A DNA stretch of 64,000 nucleotides, from positions 37,074,153-37,138,152 of the forward strand of contig JANAVB010015600.1 of assembly GCA_029216955.1 (NCBI GenBank), given 5' to 3'. The notes beneath the pieces were generated by a model. The model saw only the letters and a program-made list of their open reading frames with translations. It did not search any database and was not told where the DNA came from. The translations under genes and the position numbers were made by a program. Each line of letters starts with the position of its first letter. The first letter of the stretch is position 1. Source of the DNA: Iris pallida (lineage: Eukaryota > Streptophyta > Magnoliopsida > Asparagales > Iridaceae). This document shows positions 46,882-58,982 of this stretch, piece after piece.

Positions 46882-47648
46882 TGTGGACAAAAAAAAAATG
46901 CTGACTTTCTTATTGGCGTAAGGTACCACAAATCGAGTACGTCTGAGAGATCCTGCAGAGGATCCCCGAGTACAAAAAAATTCTGGGGAATGGGACGATG
47001 AAGATCGAGCGATAGTTGCTCCTTTACTCCGTTGACACTCCGATTACAAAAGTGGGAGAGAAACTAAGAAAATTGCTAACTCTAGGATCACTGGCAAAAG
47101 TGCAGCAATTTGGCTTTTTGAAAATGCTCTCCGTTCTGTCTTTTGAAGAGGTATGAGACCCCTTTTTATAGTCATTTCTGTGCTAGAATGATGTTATGCA
47201 CCCACATGAAAAAATATACTGATTTTTATGTGGGCGCATAGTCCTGCTTTGGGCGCATAGAGTGTAGGCACATGCAGACTGCGTGATCGTGGGTTGATAG
47301 TGGTTTCGACGTTGCCACATGCTTCGGTGCATGACTGCTCATGGAGACTGACGTGGCCGTATGCTTCGGTGCACGATTGATCGTGGGTTTGACCGAGTCG
47401 GGGGCTTGTTCTGAGTTGGGCGCATAGCCTGAAACAGGGCTATGTGCCCCCTTCTGGAGGAGCCTAGAGTGGGCGCATGGGCGCATAGATTGGTGACTTG
47501 GGCGCATAGCATGCTCTGGTAACTTGGGCGCATAACATGCTCTGGTGACTTGGGCACATGGTATGCTCTGGTGACTTGGGCGCATAGCATGCTCTGGTGA
47601 CTTGGGCGCATAACATGTTAAGACTGCTAAAATTTTCATGCTTCTACA
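46882..47648 (-). repeat. 5' LTR of D
   Basis: On the minus strand it starts TGTAGAAGCAT (47648) and ends TGTCCACA (46882); the other copy ends TGTCTACA. A TATAAAAAGG promoter lies at about 47162-47171. The minisatellite GGCGCATAGCATGCTCTGGTG lies at 47407-47620. It aligns to 34231-35018 with visible substitutions, so D is not a recent insertion. Confidence 0.92.
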
Positions 47649-47740
47649 GTTACTTCTATAAACCAACACTCAATCCTAGGTCATGCAATCATAGGTATCT
47701 CAAACCTAGGTCATGAAAATTTTAAGATTGGTATCACATA
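47649..47740 (-). repeat. G LTR, continued beyond D
   Basis: It opens with the second copy of the D target duplication (GTTAC) and continues the AT-rich LTR with two CCTAGGTCATG words. The right edge of this LTR is not located; T-rich DNA follows from about 47741. Confidence 0.5.
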
Positions 47741-48928
47741 TTTTTTTCTTATTCCCAGGAAAATAGTGTTGAAATTTTTATCATGTTTCTTTGGGCTATA
47801 AAAAATTTATTTTCGGGAACTAGGAATAACCGGGTAAATAATTTACCCGTAAAACATGGGAATCATATCCCTTAAGAATATGTGAGTATATTTTTTTTGC
47901 CTGGGCAAAAAAATTTTGTTTATATTTTTTATTTTTTGATTGTTTTTAACGTTTATTTCATTTTTATCTTTTTCATCATTTTCCCCTTTTTGGTCGATTT
48001 TTTCGTTTCTATCATTTTTTGGTTTTTAATCGTTTTTGGGGTTTTTTGGGTCATTTTTGTCATTTTTGGTCATTTCTTGTATGTTTTATCTTCTTTGTCA
48101 TTTTTAATCTTTTTTTTCGTTTTTTGGGTTTTTTGTCATTTTTAATCTTTTTGTAGTGTTTTTATTTTTTTATTTTTTTGTCCTTTTTGGTTTTTTTTTC
48201 TTTTTGTCATTTTTTGGTTGTTTTACATGATTTTTTTTGTTTCTTATTTTTTGTTTTTATTATTATTTTTATTCTTTCACTTTTGTCATTTTTCTTTTTA
48301 TTATTTTTTGTTGTTTTATTTTTTATATCATTTTTTCGTTTTTCTTTCTTTTATTTTTTTCGGGTTTTTTATCATTTTTTATTTTTTTGGGAGAATAATA
48401 ATATAGTCACCAAACATGGGGATGCAATTTTTAGGCAATTACCTACTTTGAAAGTAAAAAAATCTCGTTCACAAGGAAAGTGTAATTTTTTGGGAATTTA
48501 ATTTCGTAGGGAATGTAATTTTTTAGGAAGATTTATAAGTGAAGAAGGAATTATTTATATCCCTTAAGAACATAATTTTTCTATACTATTTTTCTCTTCA
48601 AATATTATTATTTATTTATTGTTTTTATTTTGTTTATTTTGTTTTTTTTCACTTTTCTTAAAAAATCAATATTTTTTTTTCATTTTTAAGAGTGATTTTT
48701 GTTTTTTTTTTGAAGTTTTTTAAAAGATTTTTGTTGTTGCTTTAGGGGGGGGGATTTGAATCAAAACTCGAATAAAAACATAATGAGGAAAATGAAAAAA
48801 AAGAGGGAGAATGAAAACATAGGTGGGAAACTATTTTTTTCATTTTCTTGAAAAGCGGATTTGAGAGGAAAACTATTTTTTAAGGGGAAAAAATTGTTAG
48901 AAGGGAAACTAATTTTTTTAACAAACAA
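47741..48928. other. T-rich low-complexity tract, no gene
   Basis: From about 47880 to 48400 the plus strand is dominated by TTTTTGTCATTTTTGG-like words; A-rich and G-rich runs follow. A word TATCCCTTAAGAAYAT occurs at 47867 and 48559. Long Phe-rich ORFs here are compositional. It may be the interior of the element whose end is at 48929-49371. Confidence 0.6.
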
Positions 48929-49371
48929 TTGCAATCATTTACAACTCACAAAAATGTAAGTCGTAAATGAGCTTTGAATTGCAACGCGCAAGAATGCATG
49001 CCGTAAATGAGTCTTCATTTACAACGCACAAAAATGCATGTCGTAAATGAGTCTTCATTTACAACTTGCAAAAATGCATGCCGTAGATGAGTCTTCAATT
49101 ACAATACGCAAGAATACATGCCGTAAGTGGGTATTCAATTACAACATGCAAAAATACATGTTGTAAATGAGTTTTTAATTACAACACGCAAAAATGTATG
49201 TCGTAGATGAGTCTTCAATTATGGCGTGCATGTCAAACACGTCGTAAAAAAGGCGAAAATAACTCTTTTACAACGCATATATTTGCACGTCGTAAAAGAA
49301 TGTCATTTACAACACGATGCAACTGCACACCGTAAATTGCACGTTGTAAACGCTACATTTTCTTATAGTAT
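48929..49371 (-). repeat. 40-bp tandem hairpin repeats and CACTA-like end
   Basis: About eight units of 40 bp follow the pattern ACAACGCACAAAAATGCATG then YCGTAAATGAGTCTTCATTT. TCATTTAC and GTAAATGA pair within each unit. After them come CGTCGTAAAAGA and CGTTGTAAACG variants and the sequence ATTTTCTTATAGTA (49357-49370), resembling a degenerate reversed CACTACAAGAAAA terminus of plant CACTA transposons, which often have such subterminal repeats. No opposite end or transposase was found. Confidence 0.5.
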
Positions 49372-49476
49372 AACTAGGGTTATCATAATCCTAATTACTA
49401 ATATATACAGTTTTAGAAATCTAATCCGGCTGCTAGTGCTGCAGACTACCCAAATTATCCGGGCCAAAGATGCAAA

Positions 49477-49510
<34 letters not shown>

Positions 49511-49970
49511 CAGATACCCCGCCGTAAGAGACATGTATCCTAATGAGTAATCTCCACGCTACGATGAGTTAAATATAGTAGACTAAATAAACTGAATTGC
49601 CCCACTCAACGGTATGCTAGAAATGTCCTCATCATGACATATAGCTCCAAATCCATTGTATATGCCGGAATAAAGGGCTTGCGGGAAACCAAAAAATATA
49701 TTCCCACCCTATGCATCTAGATAATCAAGCAACTTATTTAGTACTAAATATTTTCTTGCTGGATTCTAGGTGTGGCATTCCGTAGAATCCATCGTAGACA
49801 TGATATGCAAGACTAGACAATACAAGAAAGTACACTATAAAAATCCACAATAAGAAAATATAATAAGCTGGAATCTAGGACAGCGCTACGACGAGCCACT
49901 ATATTGGGAGTGTGCCATGACAGGTTACTATCATGTAAGCATGGAAAAGACATGTAACAAGAGTGCACTG
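49372..49970. other. Unassigned AT-rich stretch with TA microsatellite
   Basis: No ORF or element boundary is recognised. A short TA run lies at 49479-49510. It may be more of the G LTR. Confidence 0.4.
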
Positions 49971-51320
49971 TAACCCCTGTTTTTGGATTTTTAAAATTTT
50001 ATTTTAATTTTAAATATTGGGTTAGAAAAATAATTTTTTATTTGAATTTCTAAGAAAGAAATCATGAATATTTTCCAAAAAGGGTTTTACCAAATTATAC
50101 TTTTAAGAAATTAGAATTTTGGGTTTATGAAAATATCTTAAATTATTTTGATGATTAGATAATAGTTTGAATTATTACAGTAAGAAAATATTAGAATTAT
50201 ATTTGATTTGATTTTAATTTATTAATTATTTTCTTGACTAATAAAATCTATTAATATATATTAATTTAAATAAGATTGTATTTATGAAAAACTATTTTTT
50301 AAATTATTTGATAATATTCATATTATTCGTATTGTGACCCCTATTTCATTTGATCAATCTAGTTTTAGTTTAAACTTATAACAATATATTTGATAATTAT
50401 TTGGTGATATTGGATATTTATTGGTCAAATCTATTTTGGATTTATTTATTTAAATTATGAAAGAGGTTGGATCAACTTGTTGGATTTCCAATCCTTGCCT
50501 ATTTATGAATCACCCACTCCTATATAAGAGGAGCTTTCATTTGCTTTTTCTCACCAATTCCTAACCATCATAACCATCTAGCCACCATAATCAATGGTGT
50601 CGTGCATCGTGTCCGTGTCCATATCATTCCATTATTTTTCTATTATGTATACATCCCCGTCGTGTCCGACACCTTGGACACAATATCGACCCCAAATTCC
50701 TGTATCGCGTAGGACACAACATGACGACACAAACTCTAATCCTAAGCCAACCCTTTCTCTGGTCAACACTGCCCTGTCTCTCACCACCCCAGCTATCACC
50801 ACTCCGCAATTTCCCCAGCTTCTCCTCGCCCACACGAGCACCCATCTCCCGACCTCCTCCTGTGACTGAACCTCCATATTCGACCAAGCGGTGACACCCG
50901 ATCCTGACACCGGAGCTCCTCAGTTCCTATTCGACCAGAGCGACCGTCGAAGTCGAGTCTACAGACAACCAACCATCACCGCTGTCATTTTTTCTAACCC
51001 GCGTCAGCGAGCTCGACTCCGTGCTTTGCTTTGCCGAGCACTGTGCTACAGCTCTCTACGGCCGACCGGTGAGCCCTCTACGCCTCACCTCGTGCACCAC
51101 GTGAGCCACCATTAGCCACTCTCAAAGAAACCACTTACCTCGACCATCGCATGCACAAATTTTATGACGTCGTCGACTTGGGATGGTCGTGGCAATATAA
51201 CACGAGTTTGTATTTTATGTATTTGGGTGCTATTTGGTTTTGGACACATTTGTGTATTAAAGTATTTTTGATATTTATCTGATCAAATATATGAAAATTC
51301 AATTCATTCTGTTTTTCATT
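49971..51320 (+). repeat. H: 5' part of a gypsy-type LTR
   Basis: It starts TGTAACCCCTG, like the LTR openings of A, B, E and F. A TATA box (CTATATAAGAGG, 50520-50531) is followed from about 50560 by a C-rich leader, the same layout as E and F. The C-rich ORFs at 50594-51115 lack recognisable domains. The LTR end is not reached before copia-type sequence begins near 51320, so boundaries are approximate. Confidence 0.48.
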
Positions 51321-51622
51321 ATGTTAAAGTATTGATCTCACTATAGTTAAGGAGGACCAGTTGGAAATAGACATGTATTGATCACATTGCGTGTAATTTC
51401 CATGCTACGCATCCATGATTGATCTATGTCATTTAGCTATATTGGTATATGTGACCATTGACGGTTTAGTTACGCTATATGTGATGAAGGCCGCTTTGAT
51501 CCTATGTTGATATGGTTAATGGACGAGATTGTCTGGATATACCCTAAGGATTAAGATAGCAATTTATGAGCTCACTAAGGTTAACACAATTATAAGGTTA
51601 CATATGTGGCCCAGTAGGAGAT
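51321..51622 (+). other. Copia 3' untranslated end and polypurine tract
   Basis: Noncoding DNA ending in GTGGCCCAGTAGGAGAT directly before TATTGGAATTATT. The AGTGGGAGATTGTTGG-type junction is the usual PPT/LTR boundary of plant copia elements. There is no coding sequence, so the remainder of that element is absent. Confidence 0.42.
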
Positions 51623-52097
51623 TATTGGAATTATTCAATAATTAAGGGGCCACACATGTAAAATTAATTGTGTTCAGGCTATCTAAATAATTAAGCCAAA
51701 TTAAAGTGGTCTATTTGAAAATTGGCTTAAGGGTATAATTGTCATGGAATTAATATATAGATATCGGAGATAATTCTAATTTGATGAGGGGCCAAATTAG
51801 AAATATCAAAACATATAAATATATGTATTCATTAGGGTTATGGTCCCCAACTTATGCGGCCACCAAAAGAGAGGTTTTCTCTTTTTTTTCTCTTCTGCAT
51901 CCCCATCAACAGAAACAGAGGGACAAAGGATTCGGATTCCTCTTTGTCATTAAGGGTCGTAGCAAGTTGGAAGATCGAACTCAATAAAGAGACGTTCGCT
52001 TCAAGATCCATCAAGTCTAGCAATGGATTCAGGTACGCTTCTGCAATTTAATGTACGTTCTTTATCTCATGAATCAATAGGCATTAAAATTATAACA
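51623..52097 (+). repeat. J: copia LTR (about 475 bp)
   Basis: It runs from TATTGGAATT (canonical TGTTGG with G to A) to ATAACA. A TATA box (ATATAAATATA) lies near 51812. A PPT precedes it and a PBS follows, so it is flanked by interior sequence on both sides. Confidence 0.55.
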
Positions 52098-52099
52098 AG

Positions 52100-52112
52100 T
52101 GGTATCAGAGCC
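52100..52112 (+). other. Primer-binding site, initiator tRNA-Met type
   Basis: TGGTATCAGAGCC lies two bases after the LTR end. It is complementary to the 3' end of plant initiator tRNA-Met, the usual copia primer. Confidence 0.85.
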
Positions 52113-52289
52113 TTCCTGTTTGATTTATGAGATCGAAGTTTCATAATCATTTTTTGTTGATTTTTAGGAACCCTGGATCATTCCATCTAATTTAAGTTAG
52201 GTTTCCTATTGTTCGATCAAAGTTTTTATGATCCACCAATTTAGATTCATTACGTAATTTGTGGATTCAGTTCACGTGGATTTAGAGAC
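52113..52289 (+). other. 5' leader of copia element J, interrupted by I
   Basis: Noncoding leader after the PBS. It ends with the GAGAC target of element I (52285-52289) and continues at 63155. Confidence 0.5.
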
Positions 52290-55200
52290 TTTAACTCCAC
52301 TTCCCCATTTATTTTTTAGAAATTAAAAGTTCTAATAATCATTATAGGTTTTGATTGAGTATTTATAATTTTAGTAAATATTTTGGATATTGAAAAATTG
52401 AACTTTTTGAAGGGAAATAGTTAGGAGTATGGATTTTAATTTTTGAAAGTTTGTTATAACAAACTTGGGACCCACTCAGTCACTTTTCTAACAAATTCCT
52501 GTACTCAGTATAATATATGAAAATGAAGAGGTTGATTTTGAAAATTTTCCAAAATCGGAGGGACCTATATTAAATAATTTAGGGCGGAGGGGGGGGGGGG
52601 GTAAATGCAAAATTGTACTTTTATTAAATCGGTTGTAAGAACAGAGAGCTCATTTTATTTCATTATAAATTTCTCCACACTAATTTTTCCTTCACTGAGC
52701 TCAATAGCTCGACTCTCTCTGAGACTCGACGACGATGGTGACGACGACGTAAGATGGCAGAAGCAGCTAGACGTCCTCCTTTCTGGCGCAGCGACACGGC
52801 GAATCTCGACGACAACCTCTCCGATGAAGTCATCTCCCCGTGCGTGCGAACCCTAACCCCCAATTCGTCCGGCGATGGCGACGGCAAGCATGGCGATGGC
52901 AGCGACGTGTCCAAGACAACCTCTCCAGCGATGATTCTTCTTCGGCAGCAAAACGATCTCCCCACAGTGACAGGCGACGAGCGGCGGTGACGACGATCGG
53001 ACCGCTATCGATCTCTCAACGATGATTTCCTCAGAGATCACCGTCATGGTGTCATACTCTCCTTCGATCGATCCTATCGTTGGTAAGTGTAGATCTGTGT
53101 GTTCCTTAGAATGTTGACTATGGATCGATTATTAATTTTTCCTTCTTCTCAAATTACTGGATGGGATGAGCAGTTCCTCGGCTCAGAGTTGGATCGAATA
53201 TTGATTGAGGGAATGATCTATCGTGAACTTTAAATTGAGGTATTCTTGATCTCTGGGTTCCTCACAAATTCTCTAGTTGAATTTTCTATGTTCTGAAACC
53301 CTTCTCTGTTATCCACTCGGGAATCTTTTGATGGAATGCCACCATAGGGTTTCGATCATATCTGGACTCGAAAAGCTGTGTCCGACTGCGTGGAGTGCGC
53401 CCTCACTTCAGAATCGATTTCCTTCAGGTAATCTATCTATCTCCATGTTAATGAAGAACCTCCATTATACTTAGAAACAATAGTGGTTATACCGGTCTGT
53501 AGTAGGATGCGTGGAGTTCGGGTGTCTGTATCCGTCGTTAGGATATTGTCAGCAGTGTCGTGTTGGTGTCGGTTGCAGAGGACGATGGGTTGGGTGCTAG
53601 GCAGGGTACCAGTTTGAATGTTCCATTGAAACTCTGAGCCAATGTTTACAGTACTCTTGAGTCGAAGACCTTGTCAAACCTTGCTTAGATTGCTGCTGGT
53701 TCTAATGAGTTTAGTCATATTATGTTGAGTAAGGTGTAATTTTCCTAAATTGTGTACTATGTAATATCTTGTCGAATGGAGTTGTGGTGTCGGTGTGATT
53801 TGGTTGTATATCCCTTGAGTATATATTCTTTCTCTTCGTTTAATGTTTGGTTTATGAGAGTCAATTTTGGGGGAGTTCATCGATGTTTTGATTTGGATTA
53901 AATTATATAATATATTTTACTGAGATTGGTTTACTTTGGTTATACTAAATTAGAGTTGTGTTGATTTGGGTAGACTTCTGTTTTGTCTTTGGGCAGTTTC
54001 TAGTTTGGACCATACATTTGCTCTATGTGTGTGCTCCAGTATAAGATTTTGCAGGTTGGGGTATATCATGACTAAGTAGTTTCCTTTTCTCATTGAGCCT
54101 GTGGGTCATTTGATTTAAATTGAGATTACATATGCAGTGCTGGGTTTGGATTGATAAATCTGATTTTTCATATCAGTAGTCTAAGCAATGTTGCAGTTCA
54201 CTGATTTGTTAAGTTCTCCTCTCCTGATTTCAGAACTTAGCCTCGTTTTATTTTTGTATTCTCTGTTCCAGGAATGAGTAGGGTGGATTGGTGAGGTTGG
54301 TTTAGGACTATTTACGGATGACAGTTGTTCTTTAAATTCCTGTTGAGCTATGGACCTTCAAATTTAGTTTTGATTAAGCCTTGACTGAACCAATTCCTGC
54401 TAGAATGTTGGTTCAACATTTGTACTGCCGATTCCTACATTTTAGCTGAAATTGATATCAATAGGCTAGGGTTACATGCAGTTTTCTTCATAGGAGTTTT
54501 TAGCCACTGTCACCAGGAACTTGGAACTCCATATGCAGTGTTCTAGCCATTTAATGAACTGGAAGATTTTTATTGCCTGGTATTGGCAATTGAGTAAATT
54601 GTTGAAACCTAAGAATTTGACCTCAATGCACTGTTACATTAGAAATAAGACTCTATTTTCAGTTTAAGTCTGGGTGTATAAGATAGACATTAGTAGAGGG
54701 AAATTCTTGGTCATTTAATAACCTGCGTAGTTAATGAACAATTTACTCTAAGCTAGTTTCATATTTAGTGTTCAGGGCTACTTGTCTATTTTCTATAATA
54801 TTTTCTTGGCCAAATCAGGTATAGCATGTCACTTTTAGAAAGTGAACCATATGCTTATTATCCTGCAAACCTTAGTGTATAAACCTAGGTTAGTTATTAC
54901 AACACATGGATAGAAAACTAACGAGTTAAAAATATTAGGAATTGTTCTTAACCAACTTGTATCAAATATTACTCTGGAGGACATACAGCTCTATTGCCTA
55001 CCCGTACCTCCTCGGAGCCAGGCAAGTACTTTTCTATGGTTTTGTGCATTTACATTCTTGTACTCTTGCTTGTGACACGTCATGACACGATATCATGTAC
55101 CATGTACTCCTGTTCTTGTACTTACTTGTGTCGGATGGGAAAATACACTAGCCATGTGACCAATCCCGGTTACTATACTCATGTGCCTAGCTTAGGCCCC

Positions 55201-55842
55201 GCATTGTGCACGCGGGCCCTAAGTCGTACCATTCATGTGCTTACCCCCAGCCGGTCACATGAGCTAGTTGAATTTCAAACATGGTGCACTTGTCATGTCT
55301 TGTACTTCAGTTTCATAGTTACATCCCTGTACTTTACATTTCTGTACTTTATTTTCTGTACTTACAGTCATATACCTTCATGTTCTTTTCCTATACTTTA
55401 TAGTTCATGTTCTCCTGTACTCATTTTCATATCATATTCTTGTTCATTACCTAGAACTGTGCTTAGCTCCGCTCCTGATTGGATAAGTTGCAGGTATGCT
55501 TGCAGGATATCATTCTACCTTATGGGCCAGAGCCCGGGATCTTAGCTGAGCAGGATGGGTCATGACTTAGCTTGAGAATCAGGTTTAGACTGTTAGCTTT
55601 ATTCTTAGATATTATTTTAGAATTTATAGTACATTTCACACTTGATGACTCGTACATTTATATGCATATAATTGTGGATTATGGTGATCATTCTGGGATA
55701 CGTTTTTAGATGAAGTGATTATATACATTTATGATTATCTGGTTAGATTTCTCTAGTTTGGTACAGCTTACTTCGTCTTATCTAACGACGAAGGCTGGGC
55801 GTGTCTGACTCGTATCCGATTATTCGGGAGCGGGTCGTGACA
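52290..55842 (+). repeat. 5' LTR of I
   Basis: It ends GGTCGTGACA. It starts TTTAACTCC where the 3' copy has TGTAACTCC, a G to T change in the terminal TG. A poly-G run at about 52587-52600 is longer than in the 3' copy. A C-rich 78-codon ORF (52754-52990) is present in both LTRs. Confidence 0.93.
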
Positions 55843-55851
55843 TATTTTTAG

Positions 55852-55868
55852 TGGTAGCCCATGCAGGT
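55852..55868 (+). other. Primer-binding site of I
   Basis: TGGTAGCCCATGCAGGT lies nine bases after the LTR end. It is the same block as in B, E and G. Confidence 0.7.
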
Positions 55869-56117
55869 CTATCCTAATAGTACCTAGGTATTAGAGTACT
55901 ATTGGGGGACTTGATTACACTAGGGAAACTTGATCACAGCATAGGAAAAATCAGAAAATAATGGTATATCAGGTATTCCAGGTATATTGATATCTATAAA
56001 CACTTGTTGTTTTAGGTTTAGGACATTTTAACAATTTTCTGTTTTTCAGACGATTCAGACACACAAATATCAGAACAGTCGATCCATCTACACTCGAGAG
56101 TTTCAAGCTTCCACTAC

Positions 56118-56870
56118 CTTCTACCACTCTACTATCCCCATGGGTAGTACGTAGTTGACGGAGACGTTTATAGAGTCCCTTGACAACCAGAGGGAGCAGG
56201 CCATCCTTTCCAAGTCAGACTTGTGGATACACTCTCCGAGCCAGGAAGGACTTCTGATTTCTAGACTCTCAGACTTTTGGACTTCGTCGACACCGAGCGC
56301 ATATCTTGCATCGAGGAGCAGATCGAGAACCTGGAACCGACACTGAAGATTATCCAAGTTTTGGAGGATCCGACTCCTCTGAAGACTGAAGCCACTAACC
56401 AAGAGATCCAGAATATAACACGGACAATGGAACGAGACGAAAAGCTGAAGCACATGAGATACATGAAGACTTATGACGAAGACAACAACTAGCCTGGACC
56501 CGCAAAGCGTCGCAACACTCAGTCGGCGTTTCTTCGGTCACACCACCAGTTGCATCATCAAAAGCAGATCTTAACAGCCATCATGTCAACAGACGTATAT
56601 TCCTATCAGAAGCTCTGCGCTTCAGCCCAGTGGGAGATCCAGACTCAGATTCAGATGACGACCACTCGCAATTTCTGTCGTCGCCAGGACATCACTACAA
56701 AGAGTGCCACAAAAGACGGAGGCTATGCCTGCACTGCAAATCGCCTACCTACCAAGTCAAGAACTACCGGGAGGCCATTGATCACGCAGCCCAAGGACGA
56801 ATGCGAGAAGCACCAGGACTACAGAAAGTAGACCCACCTCTCCAGATTTAGCAATCACATGGAGCAATAC
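56118..56870 (+). pseudogene. gag: Gag remnant of I
   Basis: The pieces in several frames include CIEEQIENLEPTLKIIQVL (from 56277), likely an N-terminal coiled coil, and an acidic DPDSDSDDDHSQF followed by HHYKECHKRRRLCLHCKSP and TYQVKNY (56640-56800). The last is a zinc-knuckle-like C-x2-C-x4-Y-x4-Y in which His and the last Cys appear as Tyr. No capsid core is seen. Assignment is moderate and rests on position after the PBS and on this knuckle. Confidence 0.5.
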
Positions 56871-57029
56871 CGCAGGGATCAACCTATGTCAGGACAGAGG
56901 TTGAAGTGATTCCAGTCCCGGAGAAACACTGAAGATAGACTGAAGACAGAAGATTTCTTTTGCATGATTGAAAAAAATCATGTATCTTGATTCGCAATCC
57001 ATCCAGCCTTCCCTTAAATTCCTTAAAGT

Positions 57030-58040
57030 ACCTAGATCAATTCTTGAAACTTCTTGTTTGAAACTTTTGTTGATGTCAAAACTTACTTCGAGATATCGTT
57101 TCCTATTTCGATAAACTTGTTTCAGATCCCCAAATCGATAATTGCCTGAAATTCATTATTCGATACCGTTGGCATATTTATCATTCCTGACCATGTTTCC
57201 TAGTGATGGCTCTTATTTGCAAATTTTGTTCATTTATCAAACTTCATGTTAATTGAGATTTTAATCGCTTCTCGAGATTTTATTTCGAAACCATGATCCT
57301 CATTCGAAACCTTGTTAAGCTTCGTCTTATTTAGGACATTGTTCAGGATTCCTTTGAAGGTTTGAAGATTTCTTTTTCTATTTTGGGATTATGACTCATT
57401 CTCTATATGAGACTTGTTTTCCATTCATGACTTTGATTCGAGAGTTGTTGTCCAGTACTTTGTTTCGATCTTGCTTCCTACTCGTTTCAGATTTCTATTC
57501 GAGGCTTTATTAAAATTTGGTTTTCTAATCGTGATTTTGAGACCCTGTTTCCTATTTTCGAGACTTTGCTTTCGTTCGTGATTTTATCTCATATCCAAGA
57601 TTTTTCTGGCTTTGAAACTTCAGTTCCTACTCGCGACTCGATGAAACCTTGTTCCCTATTCGATACCTTGTTTCCTCGTCAATATTTTATATTCGAGATT
57701 TTATTTCCTAATCACGACTTTGTTGATTTTGGTTCTCTATTTGAGACCTTGTATCCTATTGGAGGTTTGTTTTCCCTTCGAGAATTTTGTCTGAGATGTC
57801 GTGGTTATTTGAGATATTATTGAACCATGTTTCCGATACGAGATTTTATTCCTTATTTTGAGACTTTGTCCTCTATCTGATACCTTGCTTCTATGCTACT
57901 TTTGGGACTTTGTTACCTATCCAAGATTATGCTCCAAATACGGGATCTTGTTACCATCCCAATTTTTTTATTTGAGATTTTGGTCACTATTTGAAGCTTC
58001 GATTCCCTGTTCGAGATTTTAAATTTCCCTGGTTGCCCTT
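57030..58040 (+). repeat. Degenerate TTCGAGATTTTATTTCCTA repeats in I
   Basis: About 1 kb built from loosely repeated words such as TTCGAGACTTTG, TTCGAGATTTTA and TTTCCTATTCGA with a spacing near 30 bases. No coding capacity. The rest of 56871-58982 is AT-rich, with two copies of a GATTCCAGACATTCCCAGGT/GATTTCAAATGGCTATATGT-like block near 58315 and 58520. Confidence 0.6.
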
Positions 58041-58982
58041 TTGTACTCCCTACTCTTTGATTTGATTCCATGTTGCTTTATAGTACCTAATAAACCCTTG
58101 TATTCTAACAGACAGGTAACCTCACTATTTTTGTGACTTGGACTATTGAAACTCAGTTTGATTCCTTAAAATTTTCTATGGATAAAGTTGAAAGACTATT
58201 CGATGACCTACTAGGGTGCGATAGTTGCACGCTGCAGTCGTCACCTGGATTACGAAAACTAAGGTTCACTGCAACCAGCAGCGCACTAGCGGGGCAGGAA
58301 CTCTAAGTTAAAGTGATTCCAGACATTCCCAGGTACGAGTATTATTGATACTTTATCATATTCTTCATATCTTGATCTCTTGGGTTGCTTCGTCAATGAT
58401 TGTTGGAAAATAGATAAGGTTGACAAATTATTCGGTGGCATATTATTATTTGAGTCACGGAGCCGAAAGTTCACTACAGTCAGATATATACTGGCGGGGT
58501 AGGGATTCTAGGCAAAGTGATTTCAAATGGCTATATGTTCCCGGATACCATGGAAACTATATTACTTTTCATATGATTATTGATATTTCAAAAAAATCAC
58601 AAATCCTTGCACGTTCACCTTGACTTAATACTTCCCAGGTATCTTCATACATTTTAATCAGCCCTTGCTAATTTCCTTTCTAGCATTTTATCGTTAGATC
58701 ATTGATTTCCTCAAAATTATACATTGCCAGATTTGATTCCATACTTCGTTGTGTCTTGTTTAAACTTCGATTTTAAATCATGACTATCTGACCATGATTT
58801 TCCTATCTTGTTCTAGTCCACTTGTGTTAAAATATCGATTTTTTTATCGTGCTTAATAGTTGTATCTTCATGATTTTTCTCCTCTAAGTTATAATTGGAA
58901 CTTCATTCTATCTCGTGCGTATTTGATTCTTGATCATTGATCGTGTTATTCCAACTTCTTGTGTGTACTTGGTCTCAAGGCT

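Larger units (their letters stand above)
34231..47648 (-). mobile_element. Element D: complete Tat/Ogre-type Ty3/gypsy with antisense gene
   Basis: LTRs at both ends (788 and 767 bp) have matching TGTAGA inverted termini and a perfect GTTAC duplication (34226-34230 and 47649-47653). On the minus strand the order is LTR, tRNA-Arg-type PBS, ORF1, gag, protease, RT, RNase H, second RNase H, integrase, a 3.5 kb tail, PPT, LTR. The dual RNase H, RT-type motif set and extra ORF1 place it in the Tat/Ogre lineage. Coding regions hold many stops and frameshifts, so this copy is dead. D is inserted in the LTR of G. The tail carries a plus-strand gene (35439-37840). Confidence 0.92.

Noticed and set aside
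47882..48501. Phe-rich ORFs resembling membrane proteins
   Set aside because: They translate a poly-T tract; the hydrophobicity is compositional.
52754..52990. A 78-codon ORF conserved between 52754-52990 and 60047-60283
   Set aside because: Both copies lie in the two LTRs of element I, which are duplicates by mechanism; conservation does not show coding. No known domain.
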